Source: Oscheius dolichura
Lineage: Eukaryota > Nematoda > Chromadorea > Rhabditida > Rhabditidae
Assembly (NCBI GenBank): GCA_932521035.1
Contig: OW051493.1
Coordinates: forward strand, 6,262,001 to 6,326,000
Direction of reading: 5' to 3'
Length of the DNA: 64,000 bases
The position numbers were made by a program, and so were the translations under genes. Shown one piece after another: positions 1 through 11,164 of this stretch (its first letter is position 1; each line of letters begins with the position of its first letter). The notes beneath the pieces were generated by a model that had not been told where the DNA came from, did no database searches, and saw only the letters and a list, made by a program, of their open reading frames with translations.

Positions 1-212
1 TGTTGAGTATCGTATTCCTCATGACCGATCCGAATCCTGTCGGATGTTCCTTCAAATAAAGGCGACTTACCGTTTCTGTCTCCGGGATTGTATCTCCACA
101 GCCCGGCGATGTATTGCCCGGCCTCGTAGCAGACCACATCCAGGCCATACTCGAGCAGGTGCTTGATGGCCGTCAGCCCGGAGACACCGGCACCCACGAC
201 GCAGACTTTCAT
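1..212 (-). CDS. Flavin-containing monooxygenase, N-terminal part (partial)
   Basis: The protein begins MKVCVVGAGVSGLTAIKHLL, with the GxGxxG dinucleotide-binding loop (GAGVSG) used for FAD, followed by a GLWRY motif about 40 residues on. Both are typical of the N-terminus of flavin-containing monooxygenases, which oxygenate soft nucleophiles using FAD and NADPH. Exon 1 is 212-71. A 34-nt intron (70-37) with GTAAG and CAG ends follows, and exon 2 runs off the left edge in the same frame. The start codon sits 2 nt after a pyrimidine-rich AG. The gene is divergent from GLDC. Most of the protein lies outside the window, so other FAD-binding oxidoreductases cannot be fully excluded. Confidence 0.75.
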   Translation of the reverse strand, partial: MKVCVVGAGVSGLTAIKHLLEYGLDVVCYEAGQYIAGLWRYNPGDRNGKSPLFEGTSDRIRIGHEEYDTQ

Positions 213-799
213 GTCTGAAAATCGATGTCTTATCAAAAGCGAAAAGTAGATAGGTCAGCCCTGACCGGGTACTTCTGCTATTCTTTAAACTCTCCTTATC
301 AACCGAAGGGAAATGGTCGGTTTGGTTGTCCCCGGTGCAGCAAGCACCTGACTGACACTTTTCCCCACTTATCACCGCCTTCCTTGGCACCTTCTGGGGT
401 AGCTGCCCTTGTCTCCCCTCCTTCCTCTCTCCGAAGATGCTTCGTACCGGAGTCTTCCACAAGTACAGGTCTGACTTTTCTCTCGGGCCGATTCTTGTCC
501 TCCACTGTAAACTAGGAGAAAGCCAGGCGATGTTTATGTTGACGTGGGTCTAAAGTGCCATCATTCCCGTCGCCCCTTCCATGTGGAAGTCCCTCCTCGA
601 AAGGTCTGTTAATATCGTCGGGGTCAGTCCGCTACCCTTGCCAGACACTCACTGGTCACTATCACGTTTCTCTCTCTCTCTCTCTCATTCTGTTTCTGTT
701 GCACCTTATCAACTCGGTCGATAGAAGTGGCACCACTTCATCGAAACCGCCATTTTATTCCTTTTCCATGTCTTCTATTCGCATCTTTTCAGCTGTCAA
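213..799. other. Intergenic region between divergent FMO and GLDC genes
   Basis: No convincing exon is seen. The stretch should hold both promoters. It contains a short CT microsatellite around 669-686. A pyrimidine-rich AG ends 7 nt before the GLDC start codon. Confidence 0.6.
669..686. repeat. CT dinucleotide microsatellite
   Basis: About nine uninterrupted TC units lie in the short intergenic region upstream of GLDC. Confidence 0.85.
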
Positions 800-3700
800 A
801 TGTTGCGCTCAGTGTTGGGAACAGGCTGGAGCCGGCTGGCTAGGCTCAACTCGGCCAGGGCGGTTCAGTACGACAGCTTTGCCGACCGACACATCGGCCC
901 AAGCCGGCTGGAGAAGCAACAGATGCTCGACTTCCTCGGATTCAATGTATCGTCCCCTGTCTATGAGAAGATATCCCCGTTTAGAACATTGACGAGCTGA
1001 CCAACACGAATGTCCCGAACCATATTAAACTAAACAAGGAGCTCGATCTCCCCGAGCCGCTGGACGAGTTCCGGATGCTGAAGGAGTTGAAGAAGATCGC
1101 CGACAAGAACCAGGTCTACCGTTCCTATATCGGAATGGGCTACTACGACACCATTGTGCCCGCCGTCATCCTCAGGAACATCACCCAGAATATCGGATGG
1201 TAGGCTTTCTTTCTTCTGGTTAAATAATTCGCAGGATCTCTCAATACACCCCGTACCAAGCCGAGATTTCCCAAGGACGACTTGAATCTCTCCTCAACTA
1301 TCAAACCATGGTCAGTCCTTCGTATTCTTTTGTACTTTTCCATATAGATCTCCGACCTGACGGGTCTTCCAACGACAAATGCCTCTCTCCTGGACGAGGC
1401 GACGGCCGCCGCCGAAGCTGTCGCCCTTGCCGTCCGTGCCACAAAGAGGAACAAAGTCCTCCTCGACCCCCACCTCCACCCCCAAAACATTGATCTCATC
1501 AAGACAAGATCTGCGTAAGTCCTCCTTTTCTCCAGAGACTGCTGCTTCAGCCCCTTGGGGATATCCCTGGGCAATCTGTCGATCGAGTCTCCTTCCCTGG
1601 CCTCGGATGTGGCCGCCGTAGTTATCCAGTACCCCAACACCGAGGGAAAGGTCGAGAATTTGGAGGAGATAATAGCCAAGGCTCACGAGAATAAGGTTAG
1701 CCCGATAAGAGTTACGAGACTCGTAACCGGGAAAGACGATAAGGGCACGAGGAGCGGGCAGACTTTTTCAGTCTTTGGTCATACTGGTCACCGATCTCCT
1801 GGCACTGACTATTCTCAAATCTCCTGGTGATTTGGGAGCCGACATCGCTGTGGGATCTGCTCAGAGATTTGGAGTTCCGCTGGGCTTTGGAGGGCCACAT
1901 GCCGGATTTATGGCGGTGGCCAAGGGAGAGAAGGGAACCTTGAGCAGGATGATGCCCGGGAGAATCATTGGAGTCACAAAGTAGAGACTCTCTCCTCTCT
2001 TTTTGATGAATAGTTTAGGGGATCCAATGGGGAGAAGGCCCTTCGACTGGCCCTCCAGACCCGCGAGCAACACATCCGGAGGGACAAGGCCACCAGCAAC
2101 ATCTGTACAGCCCAGGTCTCTTACAAAGGAACCTTTTCAATTTAAGGTGGCTTCACGCGCTGACACCTATACCATTCGATAGCTCGTCAAAAATTATGGT
2201 AGAAACCGTGTTCCGTTTCTCCGAAATGGCTCGGGTTGTCGCGTAGCACGCCATTTTGTTTAACATGTAAAATCAGGAAAACTGGTCGACCATCTTGTCA
2301 ACAATACATTGCAGCAATGAAAATGTGTCCAAGTGGCCGAGTGGCTAGTGCACTCGCCCTCAAATTTTTTTGTTTCTTTCCATGACCAAGTCCGAGTCCA
2401 ACATGAGGCAATATCATTTTTGCAATTTTTCCTGTCTCGATTGCTCTCACATTCGCCATTTTCTACTGGTTTTGCAAAAATGCTAAAAAAAGAGCTGTAT
2501 CCCATACTTGCCTGTACTCCTACTAGTTCCTTTGGTTTTCCACATGAAGCAAATATAAAAAAGAGGCTAGAAATTATTATGAACGGTGCTTCTCTGCCTT
2601 CAAAAGTTGCAAAAATGATATTGCCTCATGTTGGACTCGGACTTGGTCATAGAAACAAACAAAAAAGTTTGTGGGCAAGTGCACTATCCACTCGGCCACT
2701 TGGACACATTTCCATTGCTGCAATGTATTGTTGACAAGATGGTCGACCATTTTTCCTGATTTTACATGTTAAACAAAATGGCGTGCTACGCGACAACCCG
2801 AGCCATTTCGGAGAAACCGAACACGGTTTCTACCATAATTTTTGACGAACTATCGAATGGTATAGGTGTCAGCGCGTGAAGCCACCTTAAATTGAAAAGG
2901 TTTCCTTGTTAGGTTGTCTCCATTTTCCTCTCCTCTTCTCTTTTATCCACCGGGTAAACTGTCCTTTTAGGCACTCTTGGCCAACATGGCCGCTATGTAC
3001 GCTGTCTACCACGGCCCAAAAAGACTGGTCGAAATCGCCCGAGGAGTCCACAAGAGTGCCGCTTTTCTGGCTAATCGTGAGGACATCGTTTTTCCCTTTT
3101 AAACAGCCTCGCAGATCTCCGAAATGCCGGTCACACAGTGGAGCATAAGGTCTATTTTGATACTCTGAAAGTTGAGGTGAACGATCTGGAGGGGGTGAAG
3201 CAGAGGGCCGAGGAGAAGAAGGTCAACCTCCGCTACTTCGAGGACGCCACTGTCGGGGTGACACTGGACGAGACGACGAAGAGCTGTGACCTGGCCGACC
3301 TCGTCTACGTCTTCAACGGAACCGGACTCAAGAACGACGAAGTGAACGTCTCCGAAATCGCCGCTCCTCTAATCGGAAACAGTGACCACGCCCGTGTGTC
3401 TCCCTTCCTCGAGCATCCCGTCTTCAATACACACCACAGCGAGGCACAACTAGTTCGGTAGCTCTCCTCTCTGTTTTAATTACCGTTTCAGTTCAGATAC
3501 ATGAAGAGACTGGAGAACAAAGACGTCTCGCTGGTCCATTCGATGATTCCCCTTGGCTCGTGTACCATGAAACTGAACGCCAGTGCTGAGCTCATCGTAA
3601 TCCTTTCCCTGTACCGTCGCCAATATCATTTCAGCCCATCACATGGGAAGGCTTTAACGGGATCCATCCTTTTGCCCCATCCTCCCAAACCCAAGGATAC

Positions 3701-5230
3701 AGCCAGATCTTCGATGACCTACAGAAATGGCTCTGCGAGATCACCGGCTACGATAACTTCAGGTTCGTCTTCCATTGGAGTTCCCTCGAAATTTGGGATA
3801 TTCAGTCTCCAACCCAACTCCGGAGCCAACGGAGAATATGCCGGTCTGCTGACCATCATGAAGTATTTCCAGTCCATTGGCCAGGACAACAGAAGGGTCT
3901 GCCTGATCCCCACGTCGGCCCATGGCACCAATCCCGCTTCGGCCAGTATGGCCAACATGAAGGTGGTCGTGGTCGAAGCTGACCACCACGGAAATATCAA
4001 CTATAAAGACCTGGCGGCTAAAGCGGAGAAGCACGCGAAGGAGCTGGCAGCCATCATGGTCACCTATCCCTCGACTCACGGAGTCTTCGAGTCCTCGATT
4101 AAGGATGTCTGCGCCAAGGTACACGAACACGGAGGACAGGTCTATCTGGACGGAGCCAACATGAATGCCCAGGTATGGCTCCCACAACATATAACACATC
4201 GCTCAGGTGGGTCTGTGTCGTCCCGGCGACTATGGAAGCGACGTCTCTCATCTGAATCTCCACAAAACCTTCTGCATTCCCCACGGAGGAGGTGGCCCGG
4301 GAGTCGGGCCCATTGGAGTGAAGAAGCATCTCGCCCCCTTCCTTCCAGGACATACCGTCGTCCCCGTTGAGGGAAGGAAGTCCGGAGCTGTCTCAGCCGC
4401 CCCATGGGGATCAGCTAGGTACGGGTCACTTGCAACAATCAGGAGAACGTCTCCAGTATCCTCCCAATCACCTGGGCCTATATTCGGATGATGGGACAGA
4501 ACGGACTCAAGAAGGCCTCCCAGATGGCTATTTTGAATGCCAACTACATGGCCAGGAGACTCGAAAACGCCTACAGAATTGTCTACAAGGGTCAGTGGCT
4601 ACTCACCATAAACGGGGACGATTGCAGATGAGCAAGGACTGGTGGCCCACGAGTTTATCATCGATTGTAAGCCATTCAAAAAGTCGGCTGGAGTGGAAGT
4701 GGTCGACATTGCCAAGCGTCTGATGGACTACGGCTTCCACTCGCCGACGATGTCCTGGCCCGTAAACGATTGTCTAATGATCGAGCCGACGGAGAGCGAG
4801 GACAAAGGCGAGATGGACCGACTGGTGGACGCGCTGCTGGCCATCCGGGAAGAGATTGCCATGGTCGAGCGAGGAGAGCTGGACCGCCAACGTAATCCAC
4901 TCAAGGTCCGTCGCTTTTTGCAGTGGTCATTTCCCGGGGTGTAACATCACACTGGCCCGGGACACGTGGCTCTGGTTAATTCGGAAATGGATCTATACGG
5001 ATTACAGATGGCTCCGCACACCCTGGCCAAAGTTGTCAGCGACCAGTGGGACATGCCATATCCGAGGGAGCTGGCCGCCTTCCCCAAGCCGTGGTGTTAT
5101 CACAAGACGTGGCCAACTGTCGGCCGAGTCGACGATCAGTTCGGAGACAAGTGAGCGCGTATTTTGACAGAGGACAGAAACATTCAGGAATCTGGTCTGC
5201 ACGTGTCCGCCCGTGGAGTCCTACCAATAG
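800..5230 (+). CDS. GLDC: Glycine dehydrogenase (decarboxylating), P-protein
   Basis: P-protein of the mitochondrial glycine cleavage system: it decarboxylates glycine with PLP and passes the aminomethyl group to H-protein. Spliced exons follow the family end to end: an Arg-rich, presequence-like N-terminus, [59 protein letters not shown], and [17 protein letters not shown]. The PLP-binding lysine codon is at 4264-4266. The C-terminus is [10 protein letters not shown]. Most introns are 35-45 nt (for example 35 nt after NIGW and 38 nt after NYQTM); a few are longer. One is 855 nt (2116-2970) because it holds a foldback transposon. No frame break is visible, so the gene should be functional. 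Confidence 0.95.
2124..2908. mobile_element. Foldback/MITE-like element with 302-bp inverted arms in a GLDC intron
   Basis: Arms 2124-2425 and 2607-2908 are near-perfect reverse complements around a 181-bp centre. The ends read CAAAGG...CCTTG and are flanked by TTA on both sides (2121-2123 and 2909-2911). A 3-bp TTA duplication is typical of PIF/Harbinger elements. Each arm carries a tRNA-like A box (TGGCCGAGTGG, 2334-2344 in the left arm) and a B-box-like sequence (AAGTCCGAGTCC, 2388-2399), so a Ser/Leu tRNA-derived sequence may be embedded. The element lies wholly within an intron. Removing it with one TTA would leave a 67-nt intron. It encodes no transposase; the open frame at 2333-2734 is only a product of the palindrome. 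Confidence 0.85.
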
Positions 5231-5867
5231 AACCACTTTCTTTTTTCATTCCAGCGGGTACTACTCTTTTCAGTGGAGATGCTTTCACAATAAAGACTTC
5301 TATTTTTATTTTACCTGGAAAACAGACGGATGAGTCAGGCGAACAATTAAGAAAGTCATCCGCCGTATATCAAGTGGCAACTGACTCAGCCATCGTCTCG
5401 GATGATCCATCTGCTCGGTTTGCAAGAGAACTCGCTTGTCACACCCTCAATCAAGCTGTGGCCTCTTCTCGGTGTAACGGTGTTCAAGCTGTGGAACAGT
5501 GGCCCAAAAAAGTGCAAAAAAACACGACTTGGCTTCAGGGTCAAGGGGAGAGATGCCTTTTTACACCGGGCTGCTCTTCAACGAGGCCAGTGTACTATGT
5601 AGTTGAGATCGGCTGTGAGTCAGAGTGTGTGCGTCTCCCGGCCGAGTGTACAGCTGATATCCTCTCCCGCCCTCCTTCGATCCGGTCGCCTCGGCTGATC
5701 CCGCCGGCCACTGTCTTCTCCTGTCAGCCAAAATAACAAACATTTCTTATCACAAGCTAAAGATATCTCCCTCTGCCTTTTTTCCAGTCCTCATCCCGGC
5801 CTTATTCGGATGAGTCTCTTCCGCTCCTGTGTCTCCCTCTTGTCTAACCTCTTCTTTTAGCAGTTTC
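5231..5867. other. Intergenic region downstream of GLDC
   Basis: An AATAAA at 5289-5294 is the probable GLDC polyadenylation signal, 59 nt after the stop. The rest shows open frames without recognisable protein character. A pyrimidine tract ending in TTTTAG lies 7 nt before the next gene's start codon. Confidence 0.55.
5289..5294 (+). terminator. Polyadenylation signal of GLDC
   Basis: Canonical AATAAA 59 nt beyond the GLDC stop codon, on the coding strand. Confidence 0.6.
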
Positions 5868-8800
5868 ATGGCCGACAAAGAATTGGCAGCCAAGTTGGCC
5901 AAGAGACTGGCCTTTACAGGGGAAGAAGGGGAAGAGCCAGTCCAGGCCATCCCTCCTCCGCCCGTGCCTGACATCCCCAAAAAGGTAAGAGGGTGGGTAC
6001 TGTAGGAGACAGGCCTTTCAGGTAGTAGAGAATCCATATGTGGCCGCCGACCCCTCTTTTTCTGTGGATGATTTGATCTTGAAAACACTGGAAGTACAGG
6101 AGGAGAACAACAATTATCAGAAATCAGTGAGTGGGGACTTCGAGAGGGCCATCCACTCCCCCAAAAAAGGATCACTCGAGGGGAGCCTTTTTTGAAATAG
6201 AAAAGGAATGCGCTGCCTCCCGGAGAGCGAAGGAACACGCGGATAACATTGGAGGCACTTGAGCTGACGCGGCCTCCGGGCACTCTCGAGACCAAGAAAA
6301 CTATTGAGTTTCATTCCCAGAAGCTATTATTTGTGCCCATCGGCGCCACTTGATCCGCTGTTTCATCCTGCCCTGTCGGAGGGTAAACACTGTTCGACAC
6401 TTCGGCCACTGGACCTTCTCCCCATCGAAATCGAGCCACAAAAACAGCAATATTTCAGTTGAACTCGCCCGGGCCATCGCCTCTCGCCTCGCCTACTTCA
6501 CCATCCAAGTCACCCCTCCCCCCGAAGCAGACCATCAGGGACTGGCTGTTGAAAGACCAGCCTCAGCCAGTCAATGCAGTGCCCAAGACGCCGATTGTTC
6601 CGGTGGAACACCATAAACAGAAGCAAGATGTGATCAAGAAGACGAGTCCCGAGATCGATGGAAACGAGCTGGAAAGGAAATTGGCAGCTCAAAGGGCAAA
6701 GAAACCCGCCGAACCTCTTCCAGAGCAGCAACAAACAGAGGAACCCTCTAAAACAGAGAAACAACCCGAAGCAACACCAGTTGAACCATGTTCTAGCCGG
6801 GTAGAGGACAGGAAGACCTCTTTCGAAGAGCTAGAAGAACAAATGCAACGGGAGGTGGAAGAAGAGGAGAAGAAAAAGGTCGAAACGGGTAAAGAGGAGC
6901 CGAAGAAGGAACCCTCTCCCGAGAAGGAGCCGAAGAGGGAAATCTCCCCTCTCCTGCCTATACCCCCGCCGTTAAAACTAAAAGAAGAGGTGAGGGAGAC
7001 ACCAGCCTCTCCCACATCCCAGAAGAAACATATCGTCCCCTCACCGTTGCTAATGGAGGCGATCAGACAGGAATGCGGGTGAGTCTGTGTCCAAGTAGAA
7101 AAAGGATGGGAGAATATTCAGGATGAAGTCTCCTCCACCGCCGGCACCGCCCAAGAAGACACAGACCCCGTCGAACAGCCGGCCACAGTCACCCGTCGTC
7201 ACCAAGGTAGGTTGCCTCATGATCTGTTTATAGTGCTCGACGTCACCCTCTGGGGATGAGATCAACAAAATGGGCAGGCATAAACATCCCCTGCCCCTTT
7301 ATAAGAGAGGCACCCATTCTTCCCCGAGACCATAATCGCTCAATTTGACTGTAATTACCGTATTTCTTTCCTTTCCCGAAGTGACTTTTGTTGCCAAGTG
7401 GATGCCCCCACGGTCATTCCCGCCGTTTAGATCCCCTCCCTCCCCACCCAGATGTCCCATATGGTGACGAATCAGGGTGGCTCGTCCTTATGGCCGGCTG
7501 TGTCAAATCTCCCCGTTGCATTGACTCTTTTCAGAAGCCGATTATCAGTCCCCTCGGTCTACCTTGCGATCCCCTCATGTCCATTGAACCGCTCCCGTCT
7601 CCCAAGCCACAGTCACCTAAGCCGGCTAAAGTTAGTCCCAGAAATGGAGAGGGAGCCGGCCTCTTTCAGAAGTCTATCGATGAGAACCCCGAAGAACTAC
7701 TGGTCCTGCTGGAACGTCGCAACAAAATTAACGAGGGTAGGTGCTTCTTCGAATGCAAATTTCGGTCCGATTGTTTGTTGGGAAGATAATACGATGGGAG
7801 GGTCAGTCGGCACACACAATTAGCGGGTTGTATAGTCGTGTGTCCTTATTCTCCCGCCAAAAACTGAGGAGACCTCGTCGACATCGATCTCCACCTGTCG
7901 GCCGGCTGCTATCCCGCAATAATCACCTGGGCCTGGCTTCCGTTGGTCAGAGGTGGCCTCTCCCGGCCATGTTTCATTTCTCCTCGTATTCCATGCATAA
8001 GTAATGGGTCTTATCGTAGGCATCCCCCGGCTATAGTCTGCCACCGAGACCCCCAATGGATGAGTAATTCCTGCCTGCCCCAGTGACCAGTCATTCTCCC
8101 ACGCTTCCCCATTAGTCTCCCGTCTCTCTCGCCGTCTCCATCTGTTTTTAGTGTCTCTGCCTTATTCACCCGTCCCAGCTGATTCACTTGTCCACTGGTC
8201 ATAACCCCTCCGACCCTATCATCACCTCTTTTGTCGCGTCGCTTGTTTTCCGCGAAGGCACGCGCGTCTCCTCCCTCGCTTTCAAAATTCTTTCCCGCCC
8301 TCATACGTGCTTCTATTTACGTTTAGTGGCGGTTGCAGCATCGAAAACATGCAAGACCAAGAAAATATTTACAAACTCGGTAAGTTTTGGTATATAAAAC
8401 ATCAGGGGCCAAGCCTGTGCACAAAGAATTGAACCGCTTCTTTCAGGAGAAGCCGTTCCCCAGTTCGTCAACCGTAAATTGAGCCTCTACGCCGAGTTCT
8501 CGGAATTCACCCGCAAGCAGGTCAAATCCCTCACGGAGACATTCAACAAGTACGTTTTCCCTTTTGTCTTTCCTCATCTCCCCATCCGACCGCGTTATCT
8601 CGGGGGCTAACTCATCTTTATTTTAGATACGACGAAGATAACGATGGATTTATCGATTTCAATGAACTGAAGAGGATGATGGAGAAGCTGGGCGAGGCCC
8701 AGACCCATATCGCCCTGAAGGACATCATCAAGAAAGTCGACGAGGACAAGGACGGCAAGATCAATCTGCGCGAATTCTTCCTGCTCTTCCGACTGGCCGC

Positions 8801-9120
8801 CAAGGGGGAGATCGGATGCTCCGAGGTAATGAACACCGTTATCCTCTCTTACCCGATCCACACAGGTTCTCAACAAACTGGCTGAAAGTATTGATGTCTC
8901 CAAGGAGGGTGTCCTGGCCGCTGCGTCATTCTTCCAGGCCAAGGTGAGACAGGCAGCTTTCCTCCGATGACTCAATCGGTTGTTTTAGATCGCAGAGCAG
9001 ACAAAGTTGTCCAAATTCGAGGAGGAGATCAAACAGGAGCAGGACGAGAGGAAGCAGGAGGAGGAGGAGAAGCGACAGCGACGCGAGAAGTTTCTCCAGT
9101 CCAAGAGCATCTTCCACTGA
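5868..9120 (+). CDS. EFHD2: Swiprosin / EF-hand domain protein (EFHD1/2 family), with long N-terminal region
   Basis: Calcium- and actin-binding cytoskeletal protein. The 3' exons (about 8448-9120) encode the conserved swiprosin core: FSEFTRKQ, two EF hands (DEDNDGFIDFNE and DEDKDGKINLRE), a FFQAKI segment and a basic/acidic coiled-coil tail. The first exon (5868-5984, MADKELAAKLAKRL) matches the usual EFHD N-terminus. Between them are extra in-frame Pro/Lys/Glu-rich exons (about 6459-7080, 7123-7206 and 7534-7736) carrying two further motifs of the same type, NELERKLAAQR and EELLVLLERRNKI. Two exons, one ending near 7736 and one with an ATG at 8349, both end in phase 1. Either can join the exon at 8448, which implies alternative first exons. 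How the 6130-6460 segment is spliced is uncertain. Confidence 0.85.
7298..7305 (+). promoter_or_regulatory. Possible TATA box of an internal swiprosin promoter
   Basis: TTTATAAG lies in an unusually long gap between swiprosin exons. A transcript from here could start translation at the in-frame ATG at 7577 (MSIEPLPSPK). The support is positional only. Confidence 0.2.
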
Positions 9121-9172
9121 ACACAAAGAAGACGAAACATACATATGGTGCTACCACTCCGGTATACTAACA

Positions 9173-9178
9173 AATAAA
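9173..9178 (+). terminator. Polyadenylation signal of the swiprosin gene
   Basis: AATAAA 53 nt after the stop at 9118-9120. It lies between two convergent genes whose stop codons are under 100 bp apart. Confidence 0.65.
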
Positions 9179-9199
9179 GAGAAACACTGTGCTTAGACA

Positions 9200-9205
9200 T
9201 TTATT
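9200..9205 (-). terminator. Polyadenylation signal of the acyl-CoA ligase gene
   Basis: On the minus strand AATAAA begins about 10 nt after the stop codon at 9216-9218, which implies a very short 3' UTR. Confidence 0.6.
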
Positions 9206-9215
9206 ATCACTAGGA

Positions 9216-11060
9216 CTATTCCTTGGGGCTGAGCAGACGACGGAGGATCTTGCCGGCTGCCGAGCGGGGAATCTCCTTGACGAAGACCACGCCACCCACC
9301 AGCCAGTTGTGCTTGGCCAGGCGATCGGAGACCGTCTTCATGACTTCCTCCTCGGTCAGACTGGGGTCGGCCTTCACCACGTAGGCCTTGGGGGCTTCTC
9401 CAAACTCCTTGTGGGGCACTCCAATCACAGCCGCATCGGCAATCTTCGGGTTCTTCGCCAAGACTGCTTCGAGTTGTGCAGGTGCCACTTGCAGTCCCTT
9501 GACTTTAATGAGCTCCTTGATCCGGTCCACAATGTACAGGTGGTCCTTGTCGTCGACGTAGCCGATGTCTCCCGTGTGGAACCAGCCGCCTCGCAGTACC
9601 TTCTTCGTCTCCTCCGCGTTGTTGTGGTATCCTTTCATGATGTTCTCCCCGGCCACCACAATCTCTCCCTTCTCGTTGGCTTCCTTCTCCTGGCCGTCCT
9701 CATCCATAATCTTCAGCTCGATTCCTGGACCGGGTCCACCCACACTAGTCAGCGAATCGCTCTCCAGATCAACGGGCAGAGTAGTCAGAGCCCCGGTCTC
9801 CGTCAGCCCGTAGCCCTGCACCACATTGACTCCGGGAAGACGCTTCTTCAAGGCCAATCCAACCTCCTCCGGCAGGGGAGCGGCTCCGTTGAGGACCAGT
9901 TTCAGGCTGGACAGGTCGAACTTGCTCACAACGGGATGCTTGGCCAGCAGAAGGGCCACGGGCGGCACCAGCGGCAGCTCCCACGGCTTGTAGGTCTGCA
10001 GGGCGGTTAGAAAGGCGACCGGGTCGAATTTGGGCAACTGGACGATGGTGGCTCCGACAAAGACCTTTACGAGGAGCAGTCCCAGGCCGAAAATGTGGAA
10101 GAAGGGAAGGAACAGGACAAAAGGATCCTTCATTTTCTCTTTGGCGTCCTTCTCCGAGATGCCGGGGAAGACTCGCGGCACTATCTCCTTCTCGAAGTGT
10201 ACCCTGACGCCGTTGACAGCGGCCAGGACATTGCGATGAGTCAGCATCACCCCCTTCGGGATTCCAGTTGTTCCAGACGAGTACGGCAGAAGGGCCAAGT
10301 CATCCGGGGAGATCCTCACTTTTGGAGGCGTGCCCTGAGCCTCCATCACCGTATTCCAAGCGATTACTCCGGCGGGAATGGGATTCTGCGTGAGGCGGAC
10401 GACTATGATTGCTTGGACTTGGTCGTTCTTCTTGGCAGCCGCCACCACCAGCGGCAGAAGAGTGTCCGTCGTGAAGACCACCTTGCTCCTGTTGTCAACT
10501 AGCAGCTTTTTGATCTCATCTAGAGAATTCCTTATTTGATTACAGATGAAACAGACATTGTGTGAGAGTAGGCGATGCGGTCGAGGCGACTCCTCCACGA
10601 GACAGGACTCCGCCCAAAATGACTGGGTACTCGGCACAGTTGGGGAGAAGCACCGTGGCCACGTCCCCCTTCTTGAATTCTCTGCAATACAACTTCTATC
10701 AAAAGGTCTCGAGGCGACAAACATGTTGTGTAGAAACGTTTCCAGCGAGTGGATACTCTTCTTCATCTGCACAAAGTCAATGTAAATCTTGGGGTCGTTG
10801 GCCGAGACGATGGCTTTCTGGTCGGGGTACTTGGCCGCGTGGCTGGTCACCGCCTCCTGGATAAACTGATCCACAGTCCTCGTCTGCTTGGGCAGATCTA
10901 CTTTCGAGCTCCAGATTTTCCTGCTATACGTCGAGGTGGACAGGCGACGAGTAGCGAGCAAGTTGCCGAGCACATTCAGCTTGACCTTCTCGGCCACTTG
11001 GCTCGGCTGCGGCGGAGGGAAGCTGGCCAGGCGGTGGTATCTTGGCAAGAAGCGTAGCAT
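9216..11060 (-). CDS. Acyl-CoA synthetase / 4-coumarate-CoA ligase-like enzyme
   Basis: ANL-superfamily adenylate-forming enzyme expected to activate a carboxylic acid with ATP and CoA. It shows YSSGTTGIPKGVMLTHRN (phosphate loop), GYGLTETGA, WFHTGDIGYVDD, VDRIKELIKVKG and the C-terminal catalytic-lysine motif GKILRRLL. Two short introns (about 41 and 38 nt) near 10520-10730 restore the frame through FKKGDVATVLLPNCAEYP. The first 45 residues are basic and rich in Ser/Thr/Leu, which suggests a mitochondrial presequence, and the C-terminus (SPKE) lacks a peroxisomal SKL. The substrate cannot be told from sequence. The gene starts 104 bp after the Spinster stop on the same strand, with a pyrimidine-AG 13 nt before the ATG. 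Confidence 0.9.
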   Translation of the reverse strand: MLRFLPRYHRLASFPPPQPSQVAEKVKLNVLGNLLATRRLSTSTYSRKIWSSKVDLPKQTRTVDQFIQEAVTSHAAKYPDQKAIVSANDPKIYIDFVQMKKSIHSLETFLHNMFVASRPFDRSCIAENSRRGTWPRCFSPTVPSTQSFWAESCLVEESPRPHRLLSHNVCFICNQIRNSLDEIKKLLVDNRSKVVFTTDTLLPLVVAAAKKNDQVQAIIVVRLTQNPIPAGVIAWNTVMEAQGTPPKVRISPDDLALLPYSSGTTGIPKGVMLTHRNVLAAVNGVRVHFEKEIVPRVFPGISEKDAKEKMKDPFVLFLPFFHIFGLGLLLVKVFVGATIVQLPKFDPVAFLTALQTYKPWELPLVPPVALLLAKHPVVSKFDLSSLKLVLNGAAPLPEEVGLALKKRLPGVNVVQGYGLTETGALTTLPVDLESDSLTSVGGPGPGIELKIMDEDGQEKEANEKGEIVVAGENIMKGYHNNAEETKKVLRGGWFHTGDIGYVDDKDHLYIVDRIKELIKVKGLQVAPAQLEAVLAKNPKIADAAVIGVPHKEFGEAPKAYVVKADPSLTEEEVMKTVSDRLAKHNWLVGGVVFVKEIPRSAAGKILRRLLSPKE

Positions 11061-11164
11061 TTGAAGGCACTGGCTGCCAGTAGAAAGTTAGTAACAATGA
11101 CTGACAGAAAGGGTCAATGCGTCGATAATGGGAGATGTCTTGACCGTTTATTACAGGTTCAAAC

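Noticed and set aside
2334-2399. A genuine tRNA gene
   Set aside because: A and B boxes are present but no matching acceptor stem or anticodon arm can be drawn, so it is at most tRNA-derived.
2333-2734. Open frame of 133 codons inside GLDC
   Set aside because: It spans the inverted arms and centre of the foldback element; both halves are the same sequence read in opposite directions, so it is not a gene.
5164-5736. Open frame of 190 codons after GLDC
   Set aside because: It starts inside the last GLDC intron, reads across the GLDC stop region in another frame and shows no conserved motif.
6459-7082. A separate Lys/Glu-rich gene within the swiprosin region
   Set aside because: Its exon phases connect it to the swiprosin exons downstream and it repeats the swiprosin N-terminal motif, so I treat it as part of that gene.
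9189-10010. Long plus-strand open frame (273 codons)
   Set aside because: It is the antisense of the acyl-CoA ligase, has no family character and arises from codon bias.
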